DNA of 64,000 nucleotides from Yponomeuta sedellus (GCA_934045075.1 OW203726.1:2090035-2154034); one strand, 5' to 3'. Numbered from the stretch's first letter, positions 1 to 10,565 are shown. Notes: generated by a model from the letters alone, not told the origin. Program-made: numbers and translations.

Positions 1-1
1 A

Positions 2-211
2 ACATTTAAAAAAAAGAAAGGAACATTAAAGGTCACGGCGTGTCACTGCCGCTATAAACGGCAACTAACTCAGCCTATGCTGATGGGCAAGCCTTCAGCG
101 CTGATTTTCAGTCAGTGCCAGGAGGTGTTCCGCGAGCGTTACAGACTGCGGTGTGGTGCAATCATGGGAAATACCATACTGAATAGAATACTTATATGTA
201 ATAAAGAGTAA
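2..211 (+). other. possible C-terminal coding fragment at left edge
   Basis: One frame is open from the window edge to a TAA at 209-211. It encodes a lysine-rich start, then CHCRYKRQ and a mixed hydrophilic tail ending ICNKE. The composition from about 30 to 180 is less AT-rich than the sequence that follows. No family is recognised, and no start or splice site can be assigned because the frame is cut by the edge. It may be the end of a host exon or chance. Confidence 0.18.
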
Positions 212-397
212 TAGTTGTATAGAATAGAATACGTAATATGCATACAGAATGAAACAGATACTTAAATAGTTTTAACTAACTGACAAAATAAACTACGGTA
301 TACACAATGAAAAAACTTACACTAATGAATATGGGTATACCTACGATCAGTTCAAAATTGTAAAACAAATTTATGAATATAGTTAAATAAATAAATA

Positions 398-508
398 AAC
401 GAACGAACGAACGAACGAAGGAACGAACGAACGAACGAACGAAGGAACGAACGAAGGAACGAACGAAGGAACGAACGAACGAACGAACGAAGGAACGAAC
501 GAACGAAC
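398..508. repeat. (GAAC)n microsatellite, left part of a LINE tail
   Basis: Tandem GAAC with scattered GAAG variants. The same tetranucleotide resumes at 9442 on the far side of the LTR retrotransposon, so both tracts were one array before that insertion. On the minus strand the array is (TTCG)n and follows the LINE 3' end at 9501, which makes it the LINE's tail. Confidence 0.8.
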
Positions 509-717
509 TGTTATAGGATATTATTGAAAAGCCTTTTTAAAAAAAAGGACAATTTATTACATGAAACACGAAATACAATAAAAATATTAAATTGGACTGG
601 CGACCGATTCTGAGGATGGATGTAGGCGAACTAACTGACTTAGGTGATGGCCGCTGAAGGCGGGCATATGCTGATCTGTCGATTCAGCAGTTCTAATTAC
701 CAGGGCAAGTTATAACA
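509..717 (-). repeat. 3' LTR of the gypsy-type element
   Basis: 209 bp with 7-bp terminal inverted repeats TGTTATA/TATAACA. It matches the copy at 9233-9441 base for base as read by eye, including an A-run, so little time has passed since integration. Confidence 0.95.
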
Positions 718-732
718 GCTCCCCCGAAAAGG
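718..732 (-). promoter_or_regulatory. polypurine tract
   Basis: Directly inside the 3' LTR, the minus strand reads CTTTTCGGGGGAGC before TGTTATA. The G-rich run is where plus-strand DNA synthesis would be primed in an LTR element. Its position, not only its composition, supports the call. Confidence 0.65.
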
Positions 733-782
733 AGTAAACTTAGGGGTTGAAGGTTAAGTTTACGTAATGGTCAAAATATTAC

Positions 783-2619
783 TCAATAGTGATCTCTCAG
801 TCGAGGAAGTGGAATAGCAACTTCGACAGGGTTAGCGACTTCTGGGTCATTTACGGTTTCTAGAGATTCAGGGTTTTCAATTGCTGAAATTGTATTCTGA
901 ATTTGAGGCAGGGGGTGGCGGCCAGTCTTACAATACATTTTAAAAATAATCAAACTTATAAGGCTAAGTACTAGGATTAACACGATAAGTATAATAACTA
1001 TGGTGACACTATACTGATAACCATATTTGACAATGTGTGGTTTTTCCACAATCTGACTCAAATCTTTCAAAATATTATTTCTTATATCTGTATTTGATTT
1101 TAAAGACAATAGGTCAATATTTTCTAATTTAGCAAATGGTATTTTAGAAGATACCTTTTCAAATTGATCTATATTACAGCAAGAGATATTAATTAGACTC
1201 ACGTTAGGTTGAATTACATTGAGTTCAAGGTAATCGGTAGATTTCGGGTACAATGTTTTATCATTACTGTAACCAATGCAGTTTTTAGGCAAGGTAAGTA
1301 TTCCAGTCCCAAATAAATCTATTTCTTGCAACTGGGAATGTTCACAGTCAATTGTTAATTTACTATTTTCAGATTGGACATACAACCATTTATTACCATG
1401 TACAGTCTGCCAAATGTTTATGTGGCCTTTCAGGAATTTGTAATCACATGATTCTGGTAGTTCTTTCAGCGTTTTGGTAAGAATTTCGGTTTCACAACAT
1501 GGATTTGCTTTTACAGAGGTAGGGTTTACATTCTCACAAAGATAATTACTTTCAGACACCAGTTTGCAACCATCTAGGCTATTCAGACTACAGTAATGGG
1601 TCTTGTCCTTGGTTATTGCCAAATAGTTGTGAGTAGGTATGACAACAGCATATGATGTTGGATTTTGCGAGTTATGAGCCGCAGGGTAAGGAATACAGTG
1701 ATATAAGTTGTACACATGATTGTCAACAAGCGGAATCAGTAATACAAATATAATCTTGTTATCTATATAGTAACTTACAACACTAGATATGTTTAGTAAC
1801 ACGTTAATATTACCTAAATCTAAAGCAAATGGGAATTCACTGTGGCTCTTCAAGTGATGATAATTTTCTTTAAGTTCATTGAACAGCTGATTCGGTGTTA
1901 TAACTGATAAATGTAAAACATTTGTTTTACTGAACATAATTGAATTAATTATGTCTTCTAACTTAAAAGAGAGATTAAGTAGAGCTCCTTCTAAAGCATT
2001 TATAATATAGTTTAACCTAGTCTTAAATTCTAACTTATTACTTAAATTGGTCATCTTCAATGACAGATTTTCAATTGCGTCTCCTAAAATTGCTTCGTTT
2101 ACAGTGACCGTTTTAAGTGTCTTATTCCAATATTCTAAGCTTGATTGAGTGATAAGAATGTTTTCTCTCATTAACGAGGCCAGTTTCTTTTCGTCATTCT
2201 GGATTACATTAATTGCATCATTATATCTTATGGCGTCACTTTCGTCTAGGGTGCCAAATATGTGTTTAAAAACAACGCCCACCGCTCCAAACCATGCGGT
2301 ACGTTTGTTTCTAGCTGGTCCATAGTGAGATATAGATTCATAGTCCTTCTCTAGGTCATAAAAACGGACAGACAACGGCTCCAATATATTATGGCACTCA
2401 TTTTGTTCAAAAACATTGCTTTGTTGGCAAAAGAAACGGCATGTTCCAATAACGGTCTTCAAATTATTTATATGCTGGTTTATGTATGATATATCAATCG
2501 GAATGACTACGCTTAGGTGTCCGTTAATAGTTTTAATAGATCCAATAGGGTCGAAGTAAATGCCTGAATTTTGAAGAACTGGTTTTACGAAATTCTGGAT
2601 TGAAGATGATGCCCAGACG
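783..2619 (-). CDS. env: envelope (fusion) glycoprotein, env
   Basis: A membrane fusion protein of the insect errantivirus/baculovirus F type. The frame is open from 2627 down to the stop at 783, but no ATG lies in it. A consensus 3' splice site (TTTAACGTTTCAG, AG at 2621-2620) opens the frame, so translation probably starts on a spliced leader, as in known errantiviruses. Visible features in order: a conserved GIYFDPIG stretch near the N-terminus; a furin-like RNKR site followed by a glycine- and aromatic-rich segment with FGTLDE (2310-2245); cysteines in the middle; a long hydrophobic transmembrane segment (about 995-915); and a short cytoplasmic tail. No stop breaks the frame. The signal peptide must come from the 5' exon or is very short. 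Confidence 0.85.
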
Positions 2620-2641
2620 CTGAAACGTTAAATAGCTACAC

Positions 2642-3107
2642 TTAGTTATGTGCAAGTTTAATTTGGTCATAATGATGTTTCACGTGACGTCTGTTTATAA
2701 GTAGGGTCAGTGTATTGTTACCATTTATTTTAATTACTTTATATGGACCCTTCCAAACTGGGGACATGGCTTTTCGCATACGCAAGTGATTTTTCAAATA
2801 TACATAGTCACCAGCTTTGTATTTGACAGCGCGTGTATGTCTGTCATAATAGCCTTTCGAAATTTCTTTAGATTTAAGGATGTTTTCCACGGCTTTTTCC
2901 CGGGAATACTTCAGTCTTTGTTGGAGGACCCTGACATACTCGGAATAAGTAGGACCGAGTTCTGCATCATAGATAGAATTTGGCAAGTAGGGTTTTTGAC
3001 CAAATACCAATTCATAGGGGGAATAATTAGTAGTTGTGTGAATGCTCGTGTTGTAAGCAAGCATGGCTGAATAGACGTAACGAGGCCAATTATCTTGTAA
3101 TTCATTT
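2642..3107 (-). pseudogene. pol: pol, C-terminal integrase part, separated by a LINE insertion
   Basis: This frame continues the integrase after the insertion at 3113-3997. It begins at ELQDNWP, includes the YNTSIHTTTNYSPYELVFG segment typical of gypsy integrases, and ends with a GPY/F-like module (VWKGPYKVIKI) before a stop at 2642-2644. It aligns in frame with the upstream half on the other side of the LINE. It has no start of its own, so it is not expected to be translated as it stands. The stop lies just upstream of the env splice acceptor. Confidence 0.88.
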
Positions 3108-3169
3108 ATATAGAATAGAATAGAATAGAATAGAATAGAATAGAATAGAATAGAATAGAATAGAATAGA
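3108..3169. repeat. (TAGAA)n tail of inserted LINE
   Basis: About eleven copies of the pentamer TAGAA on the plus strand, (TTCTA)n on the LINE strand. It abuts one copy of TATAT (3108-3112) that is repeated at 3998-4002. It is the 3' tail of the LINE fragment. Confidence 0.85.
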
Positions 3170-3997
3170 AATCTTTTTATTACCAAAACACATAATAATT
3201 AACAAAAATAGTATCAACAGACAATCAACATGGTTTTGTTTAGACTGCGTCTAACCATTTTGGTAAAAGGAGAGAGCTCAGCTAACATGTCGGTTACCAC
3301 GAAGTCGGTAAGATCGGTAACCAACGCTGGTTTTCAGCACTCCCCGGCTCTATGGTTGTAATTTAGAGCAGGAGTTAAGGCAGGTAGATGTTATCACGAT
3401 ACAATATTAAATTATATAATAAGTTAAGTTAAAAACAAGTAATATGTAAGTATTAACCAAATCAAAATTGCTTCCTTTGTGTTACTTAAGAGAGCTTTTA
3501 GTAATAATTAACGTTTTGCTCTAAAGACTCAATTTTACCAACTTAATTTTTATAAATAAGACTTCTAAAAGTGAAAACCCTGTACTGTCTCAGTGAGGTT
3601 GGGTATAAAAAGTAAAAATAATAGTATACAAAAATAAAATAAAAATCATGCGAGTGTTTGTGAGAATGTTAGTGTGTGTGTGATTAAGTGAGTGTGTATG
3701 TGCCTATATGTATGAATTGGTGCGTGCCTCTTAGCCCTGCGACAAGGTCTTGGGATCAGTATATTACTACTAAGAGGCAAGTGTGTGTTTTGTATCGAAG
3801 TAGGTTGCAAGAGATCGTAGATATTTTCTATCTGTAGGGATGTCTCAAATTTTCAGTTATTTTCTGTTTTTCCAACAAAATACTTTTTAATTTAGTTTTA
3901 AATGAAGCTAGTCCAATTTTCGAGCGCAGTGGCGGTGGTAAATTGTTCCAAATTTTGGAAGCCGCATATTTGAAACATCCCTCGTAGCTTTTGGCTC
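3113..3997 (-). mobile_element. 5'-truncated LINE inserted in the integrase gene
   Basis: The minus strand encodes the last residues of a LINE ORF2 (CFKYAASKIWNNLPPPLRS, then FKTKLKSILL) with a stop at 3830-3828, a 3' untranslated region of about 650 bp, and the (TTCTA)n tail. The ending pattern, a WNNLP motif followed by an FKxKLK motif, is typical of the reverse-transcriptase C-terminus of jockey/CR1-type LINEs. A TATAT at each border is the likely target duplication. It is in the same orientation as the host element and separates the catalytic core of integrase from its C-terminal domain. Pol cannot be completed in this copy. Confidence 0.87.
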
Positions 3998-6900
3998 ATA
4001 TAAGATTTAAGATATTCTTTCAAGGTCGAATGGCTTCTTTCTAGTGCCCCTTGCGTTTGTGGGTGATAAGGGGCAGACCAGGTCTGCTTAATTTTAAGAA
4101 ATGAACAAGTTTGTTTGAACAGATCGGATGTGAAGTTGGTCCCTTGGTCAGTGACAATAGATATTGGTATACCAAACAGGGATATGAAGTGGACCAGACA
4201 TTCACTCGTTTCTTCGGCTGTAACGCTTCTAATGGGGTATCCGATCGAGAATTTTGAAAGATCGTCCTGTATCGTCAGGATATACTTTAGTTTGGCTGTG
4301 CCGGACTCCGGAAGGGGGCCGACGACGTCAAGGGAAATCTTTTCAAAGGGTTTCGTAGCGGTGCTAGTTATTTGCATGGGTGCTTGATTGGTTTTTCTAA
4401 GAGCCTTGTTGGTTTGGCAAAGTTGACATTCTTTTACATATCTTTCGACATCGGAGCGCATTCCTTTCCAGTAATACTGTTCAGCTACGCGTTTGAACAT
4501 TCTAGAAGATCCCAGATGTCCAGCGATGGGGATATTATGGTTTTCGAACAAGATTTTCTTGATTTCACTAGGAGCTGGGTAAATAATTTTGTTATGATAA
4601 ACATTTACAACAATGTTGGTATCATGAAAGAGATAGCTCAACATCATGTGGATTTTAAGAAAGGAATGTCTTTGAAATGGATCTTTAAAATCTGAAATTG
4701 CTATTGCGTTAGGATTTTCATGAATAAGGATGTTATTTCTTACCCTTTTTAGAGTGTCATAAATATCGGGGTAAGAGGATTCATCGAAGTGGTGAACCTT
4801 GGTAAAAAGAAAGTAATAGACCTTATTGTCGTGGTCGACTTTCAAGAATGAATGAAGTTCTCGTTCTTTGTCAAGGACTTCTCTGTTTGTAATGTTGCCA
4901 AGGATTTGTTCTACATATGGATTGGATTCGTCCAAGTCGATGGAAGTTGGAACGAGAATTACTTTTGCAGGAGTCTTCGTGAGGGATTCATTATGTTCCA
5001 CTAAGTTCGTATTAAATGTTTGAGTTTTATCATTGGAGATTTTCAAGAAGTCGGAGTAATTAGTATCGTTAAGATTAACGTCAGGTTCAAAAGGGTTAGT
5101 AGGGATTTCAACCGCCAATGGGTTATTGTTAGTGTTGGTGTTCAGAGGAGGTGGAGAGTCCAAAAGGACGTCGTCGAAATCAAGGTTAAGATCCTCACTT
5201 AGTGGACTAATATCGAGGTCTTCGAGTTGCAGAAGATCTTCATCAGGGAGCAGAGGATCTGCAGTTTCTCGAGGCTGTGCAGGATTTGTACCAACATCAG
5301 GCGTAGGATTGCCATTTATAAGTTGGTCTCGAATAGGATTTACAGGGTAACGGGATAGTGCATCTGCATTGCAATTGATTCTGCCTTTGCGGTAGATGAT
5401 TTCATAATCGTATTCTTCCAAGGATAGTCTCCATCGTTGGAGCTTACTACTGGGGTCGTTATGGTTCATCAGCCATTTTAAAGGTCTATGGTCTGTGACT
5501 ATTTGGAATCTACGACCATACAAATATGGTCGGAAGGTTTTACAACCAAAAATGATCGCCAATAGCTCTTTTTCTGTTGTTGAATAATTACATTCACTCT
5601 TGTTAAGGGTTCTTGAAGCGAATGCAATGGGTCTATCTCTGCCTATGTCGCCTTGAGACAGGATGGCGCTTATGGCGTAGTTTGAGGCATCACAGGTCAA
5701 GACGAACGGTTTTGAGAAGTCTGGATATATTAGCACAGGGGCTGTGGTGAGTTTGGATTTTAATTGGTCAAAAGCGATTTGTTGCTGATTTTGCCAACTA
5801 AAAGGGGCGTCTTTCTTCAACAGTGACGTCATAGGTTTTGCTATTTTTGAGAAATCTGGAATGAACCTGCGATAATACGAAACGAGGCCCAAGAATGACT
5901 TTATGTCCTTGGGACATTGCGGGACGGGAAATTCGGATACAGCTTTGATCTTGTTTGGATCAGGTTTAACTCCTTCGTCGGAGATTACGTGGCCTAAGTA
6001 TGCTACTTCTTTATGGAGAAACTCGCATTTGTCAGGCTGAAGTTTAAGATTAAATTGACGGAGTCTTTCAAAGACAGAAATTAGATTCTGGATGTGACTC
6101 TTAAGGTCATGTGAGTAAATGACGATATCGTCTAAATAAACAAAGCATTTAAAGCCTTGTAGACCGGATAATGCTGTGTTCATGAGACGTTGAAACGTCG
6201 AAGGGGCGTTTTTCAGCCCAAACGGCATCCTTGTGAACTCAAAGTGCCCTTGCGGGACACTAAATGCGGTTTTAGGGCCGTCGGCATCATTCATGGGAAT
6301 TTGGTGGAAACCAGATGCAAGATCTAGAGTAGAAAAGTATTTACTATGTCCCAGTTGGTCGAGGATTTCTGATATTTGAGGAATTGGATATACATCACCG
6401 ATAGTAATGTCGTTCAGCTTGCGATAGTCTATGACTACACGCCATTTGCGTTGACCAGACGCATCGATTTTCTTCGGCACAACCCATATAGGGGATGACC
6501 ACGGAGACATAGAAGGTTTAATGATGCCGTCGCCTAACATTTTGTTGACTTGAGATTCTACTTCAGGTTTATGAAATTCCGGGAATCTATAGGATTTTAC
6601 ATGAATGGGAGTAGGAGAAGAAGTTTGAACTTCGTGTTTAATTGCATTGGTATAGGATAATTTGTCACCAGGGACATGGAAGATGTCAGAGTAATCTGTA
6701 CAGGTTTCGAGAAGAATAGCACTTTCTTCTTGGTTTAAGTGGTTAACGCGCAAGAGTTCTCTTACTTTTTGAGCGCGGTGATATGAGTTATTTTCAAGGT
6801 TTTTCTTCGAGACTTCTTTCAAGTCGTTAGGGATCTCGCCTTGGTCGTCGTGTTCGACGAAAGGGGTTAGTTTCAAGTTTAAATTTGATTTGACAACAAT

Positions 6901-7854
6901 AGGAGATTCAGAAGTGTTGACGACGGAAATGTTGATACGGGAGTTATCTTTAACTCTAACTATACAGTTAGCGATGAGTAATGACTCTATAGGATTCTGA
7001 TCTAAGATTAGTCCTTCTTTTATCTCAGGATTACTCACTGAACATTCTATTACTGTTTCAGTGCGAGCAGGGATAGTGTAAACAGGCTCATTAAATTGCA
7101 TCTCCATTTGAACATTGTTAAGATACAAGGAATTGTTAGTATAATCAATTTTACTTTGCATTTCGTTGAACAGGTCATTACCTATAATGCCGTCGTAGGT
7201 TAGGTCGATTTTATCGACGATATGAAAATGGTAGGACAAACGATTTTCTTTCACAGAAAATGTTATAGGGATATGGCCTGAGGTGGTTATACATTCACCT
7301 TGGGAATCGATACCTTTTAATTTGATTTTGTGGTCGATGACTTCAGGAAAGGTCTCGATTGATGACCTTTGGACAATGCTGACAGATGCGCCAGTGTCAA
7401 CGAGGAAGGATAACGCTTTAGAAGATACTGAAGTCTCAACTTTGATGTAAGGTAGGAATTTGTGTTTTGGATTTGAAGATATTTCATGTATTTTATAATC
7501 ATCATTTTCTTTTACCTTTCTAGGAATTACAAGGTCGTGGGAATTACCATTGTTTTTAGGTAAGTGTACAGTGTTGGATTTTTCAGGAATGTCATGATGT
7601 GTTTTATCAATTGCACTTCCGCTTTGGGGCTGGCTACCCTGTTGTATAGTGCATTCGGATTTATAGGCTACACTTCCGCTTTGGGGCTGGTTACCCTGTT
7701 GTATAGTGTGCCTAATTGGAACATCAAAGGTAGTGCTTCCGCTTTGGGGCTGGTTACCCTGTTGTATAGCACTCTTTGTGTTTTTTGTGGTGCCGGTAAT
7801 GGATATGGATGGACTCGGGTGGCACCGTCTCGAGCCATTTTTTAGTTTAAAGTC
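3998..7854 (-). CDS. pol: pol polyprotein: protease, reverse transcriptase, RNase H, integrase core
   Basis: The frame is open from 7854, overlaps the end of gag, and is entered by a -1 frameshift at 7851-7845. Domains in order: a proline/glutamine-rich spacer with a triple repeat; an aspartic protease with LVDTGAS at about 7402-7384 and a flap-side GIIGND; a reverse transcriptase with YLDD at 6138-6127; RNase H with LTCDAS, TEKE and TDHRPL; a long acidic linker; and an integrase with an HHCC-type zinc region (CQLC) and a D,D35E core (SLDVVG, VTDQGTN, GALERS). All these catalytic residues are present. The frame runs into the LINE at 3997, so the integrase C-terminal domain is displaced to 2642-3107. 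Readthrough into the LINE would stop at 3898. Confidence 0.93.
7615..7770 (-). repeat. three in-frame repeats at the start of pol
   Basis: A core of about 34 nt occurs three times at a spacing of 57-60 nt (7616-7649, 7673-7706, 7736-7770). On the minus strand each encodes IQQG(N/S)QPQSGS with changing residues between. It lies between the frameshift site and the protease, where length change is probably tolerated. Confidence 0.85.
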
Positions 7855-8777
7855 TCAGGATCTTCGGGTACTTGAGCTTCAAATGGCTCGGAGGTGTCCT
7901 CCATGAAATGTACCCGATTTTGTTGGGATTGATATCTTTTGTTATTATACTCTCTCCTAGAGCATTTTTCAAGGACGTGTCCTGGCATTTTGCAATATCG
8001 GCAAAACAATGTAGATGACTGATTTTGGACATTATTCAGTTGCGGTCTGAATTCTGAAGAATGTGGATTCGGATTTCTTGGTTTTGGTTGGAAATTCGGT
8101 TTGAAAGCGGGGCGATCGGAGGATGGACGAGGATTTCGTTTTAACATAAATTGGTTTATTTTGTCCTCCGAAACCGCAATGTTAATAGCTTCGTTCAATG
8201 TTTTTGGGGATCGAACCCGAACATTGCTCGAAAGACGTGGATGAAGGCCTAATAGGAAAGTGTTTAAGGCCACTTCCTGCATGGCTGCTACTCTGCCGGA
8301 TAATTCGCTCTTCTTGGGACATGACAGGTTCACTTCAGTTAGCAGCTGTGCTAGGCAGGTCTCTAAATTTAAAGCGTACTGAGTGACAGATTCATTAGGT
8401 TGTTGCCTGCACTCTTGAAGGTCGGTGAGTAAGTGGGCATAAGTTTTCTTCTCCCCAAATTGGGTTATTAAAAACTCTTTTAATTGGGACCAATCGTCAA
8501 AATCTTTAATGGAACAGGCCGTCTCAGCTTTGCCTAGTAGTTGGCTGATAATAAATTGAAATAAGATCTTTTTTTGATAAGATGTGGCTAATGAAATTGC
8601 ATTTGAGCAATTGTTGACAAAGGGTTGGAGCTGCTCTCTAGAGCCGTCAAAAGGTTTAACAAATTTTAAAAGGACATTCAGGTCAACCTCTTTTACATGG
8701 GTTACAATTTCTTTGCTAGTACCGGCCTTAATAACATCAGCCTTAGGTTGCTTAGGGTCTTCCTTATTATCGGTCAT
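7842..8777 (-). CDS. gag: gag capsid/nucleocapsid protein
   Basis: 311 residues from an ATG at 8777-8775 to TAA at 7844-7842. The central part (about residues 35-200) has the hydrophobic pattern of a gypsy capsid, with a CRQQPNESVTQYALNLE segment typical of that domain. A basic proline-rich linker follows, then one CCHC zinc knuckle (C259, C262, H267, C272; spacing CX2CX4HX4C) for RNA binding. The last two sense codons overlap a slippery heptamer, so the stop is bypassed by a -1 shift to make Gag-Pol. The frame is intact. Confidence 0.92.
   Translation of the reverse strand: MTDNKEDPKQPKADVIKAGTSKEIVTHVKEVDLNVLLKFVKPFDGSREQLQPFVNNCSNAISLATSYQKKILFQFIISQLLGKAETACSIKDFDDWSQLKEFLITQFGEKKTYAHLLTDLQECRQQPNESVTQYALNLETCLAQLLTEVNLSCPKKSELSGRVAAMQEVALNTFLLGLHPRLSSNVRVRSPKTLNEAINIAVSEDKINQFMLKRNPRPSSDRPAFKPNFQPKPRNPNPHSSEFRPQLNNVQNQSSTLFCRYCKMPGHVLEKCSRREYNNKRYQSQQNRVHFMEDTSEPFEAQVPEDPETLN
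7845..7851 (-). promoter_or_regulatory. -1 programmed frameshift site (T TTA AAC)
   Basis: On the minus strand the gag frame ends ACT TTA AAC TAA. The heptamer T TTA AAC fits X XXY YYZ exactly and places ribosomes in the pol frame as TTT AAA CTA. The gag stop follows at once. This heptamer is among the most efficient known in animal RNA viruses; a downstream stimulatory structure was not worked out. Confidence 0.85.
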
Positions 8778-9213
8778 TGTTATGACTATTGTATATTACA
8801 GACACGAGATAAGAGTTTGTTGCGAGTGCGAGCTTACTCGCGACACTTCACTGGAACTGGATAATATAAACAATGAGATAAGCTTCCACTGCACAGGTGT
8901 TCGCTGCACGGATTGAGTTTTAAATAATGTAATGTTTGACTCACAGGACACACAAGACGGATATTAACCGTAGAAACATTTGGACTTCTCAGGATACTCA
9001 GGATCAGGACGTCATGCCAGGACGTCTACTGGATATGGATGAATATGGATGGAGTTTGCCGCCGGTTGCCAGGAATATCGGATGTTGGATTTCACTATTT
9101 GTGTTCCAATGGAGTTTCGTTTTATTTCACTTTTCACAATTTTCACTTCACAGGATCTTTCACAGGTTTTTTAATTCACGGACCGAGAACGAAGCGTTCC
9201 TGGGATTTTAGAA
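8778..9213 (-). other. 5' leader of the LTR element
   Basis: Non-coding sequence between the primer site and the gag ATG, where a packaging signal and the env splice donor would be expected. I could not single out the donor. The short frames on the plus strand here show no family features. Confidence 0.6.
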
Positions 9214-9231
9214 ATCCCACCGCTGCCACCA
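9214..9231 (-). promoter_or_regulatory. primer binding site, tRNA-Leu-like
   Basis: One base inside the 5' LTR, the plus strand reads ATCCCACCGCTGCCACCA, which resembles the 3' end of an animal tRNA-Leu including CCA. The minus-strand RNA would pair with it to prime reverse transcription. The tRNA identity is from memory. Confidence 0.6.
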
Positions 9232-9232
9232 A

Positions 9233-9441
9233 TGTTATAGGATATTATTGAAAAGCCTTTTTAAAAAAAAGGACAATTTATTACATGAAACACGAAATAC
9301 AATAAAAATATTAAATTGGACTGGCGACCGATTCTGAGGATGGATGTAGGCGAACTAACTGACTTAGGTGATGGCCGCTGAAGGCGGGCATATGCTGATC
9401 TGTCGATTCAGCAGTTCTAATTACCAGGGCAAGTTATAACA
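9233..9441 (-). repeat. 5' LTR of the gypsy-type element
   Basis: Partner of 509-717, same length and sequence. It would carry the promoter for the genomic RNA running towards lower coordinates. Confidence 0.95.
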
Positions 9442-9501
9442 GAACGAACGAACGAACGAACGAACGAACGAACGAACGAACGAACGAACGAACGAACGAA
9501 C
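9442..9501. repeat. (GAAC)n microsatellite, right part of the LINE tail
   Basis: About 15 uninterrupted tetramers. It joins the LINE 3' end on its right and the LTR element on its left. Confidence 0.85.
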
Positions 9502-10565
9502 AAATAAATATTCATGGACATATTAAATACATTAATGATATATATATAATCAATATACACATATATTTACTTAAATAAGCGAGAAAAAAAAAATATAAAA
9601 ATAATAGGATATGCATATATATACAAATACAGTGTTGCCATGTTGCATATCCCCACCATGCGATTGCAGACTCGAGTCAGCTTTTGCGGCGAGAGGTTCG
9701 AAGGGAAGGGAGTAGCGGTCTCTGAAGCTCCAGCAAATATGCCCTGAGCTTGCGCCCAAAAACATATGACTTGGACGCTTCACGGATTGGGGGAGAAATG
9801 TCATTCCTACACTTGGAAGCCGCAAACCTAAAACTAGCGCGGAAAGCCATGGTCCGATGCGCCGGTGTCAGGATTCTTTCCTTATGCACATACCGTTTCC
9901 TTATGCACATACCGTCTAGTGGACCATTCAAGCTTTGCGAAGAAATAATATGGGATTTTTGTTCGTATTACACCGAAAAGTAGTTTATCAAAGTGTACAT
10001 GCCAACGTGCCTCCATATTCAAGAGCTTTGCTGCATCCAAGTGCGGACTGACGTGGGATCTAGGAGGGACTTTGAAACAAAATCGTGCACATGCGTTTTG
10101 TACACATTGGATTAACCTCTTTGTCCTACCAAGTATACAGCAGTATACATGATAGACAACGTCACAGTAGTTTAATCTGGATAAAATCAGCGATTCACTG
10201 AGCCTGACACGCAAATCAGTGCTCAGGTAATCGCGTATATTATAGAGAATTTTAAGGCGATAGAAACAATTACTGACTACGTTTCTGATGTGAGTTTCGA
10301 AACGAGGTTCACCGTCCATCAGTAACCCAAGATTTTTGCTTATAAAAGCCTCTCTACTGGTTCACCCCTGATGACTATATTCTCGGAGGCTAAGGCTTAT
10401 ATCGTATTATGGATTTGATGTTTAGTACCAAGTATCATGTACTTGGACTTGCCAGGATTCAGTATAAGACAGCTCCTGTCAGACCATGATGCTATGCGAT
10501 CTAGATCGCTGTTGATGGATTGGACAGCGGCCCCTATGTCAGATGGAACACTATTTAATCAGTAT
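9502..10565 (-). pseudogene. LINE reverse-transcriptase C-terminal fragment
   Basis: Minus-strand reading gives a LINE ORF2 from about 10560 (INSDLDRIASW, then LNPGKSKYMILG) through an ETHIRNVV...LNYCDVVYH segment to the FRFAASKCRND end near 9800, then a 3' region with an AT-rich stretch and the (TTCG)n tail. The order matches the region after the YADD motif in jockey/CR1-type LINEs; the upstream catalytic part is missing. A 19-bp direct duplication at about 9880-9917 (each copy TTTCCTTATGCACATACCG on the plus strand) and other changes break the frame. It is a dead 5'-truncated copy. Confidence 0.8.

Larger units (their letters stand above)
509..9441 (-). mobile_element. Ty3/gypsy LTR retrotransposon with env (errantivirus-like)
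   Basis: An 8.93-kb element read on the minus strand in the order LTR, primer site, gag, pol, env, polypurine tract, LTR. The LTRs (9233-9441 and 509-717) are both 209 bp, begin TGTTATA, end TATAACA and look identical by eye, so insertion is recent. The flanks 505-508 and 9442-9445 are both GAAC, consistent with a 4-bp target duplication, although the target is itself a GAAC repeat. Pol is broken by a LINE at 3113-3997. The gag-pol-env order with a furin-site fusion protein matches insect errantiviruses; the assignment to that group is from family knowledge. Confidence 0.93.

Noticed and set aside
3898..3997. Last 33 residues of the pol frame as integrase sequence
   Set aside because: They are readthrough into the LINE in a non-LINE frame; the true continuation is at 2642-3107.
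2786..5350. Plus-strand frames opposite pol
   Set aside because: All overlap strongly supported pol domains on the minus strand.
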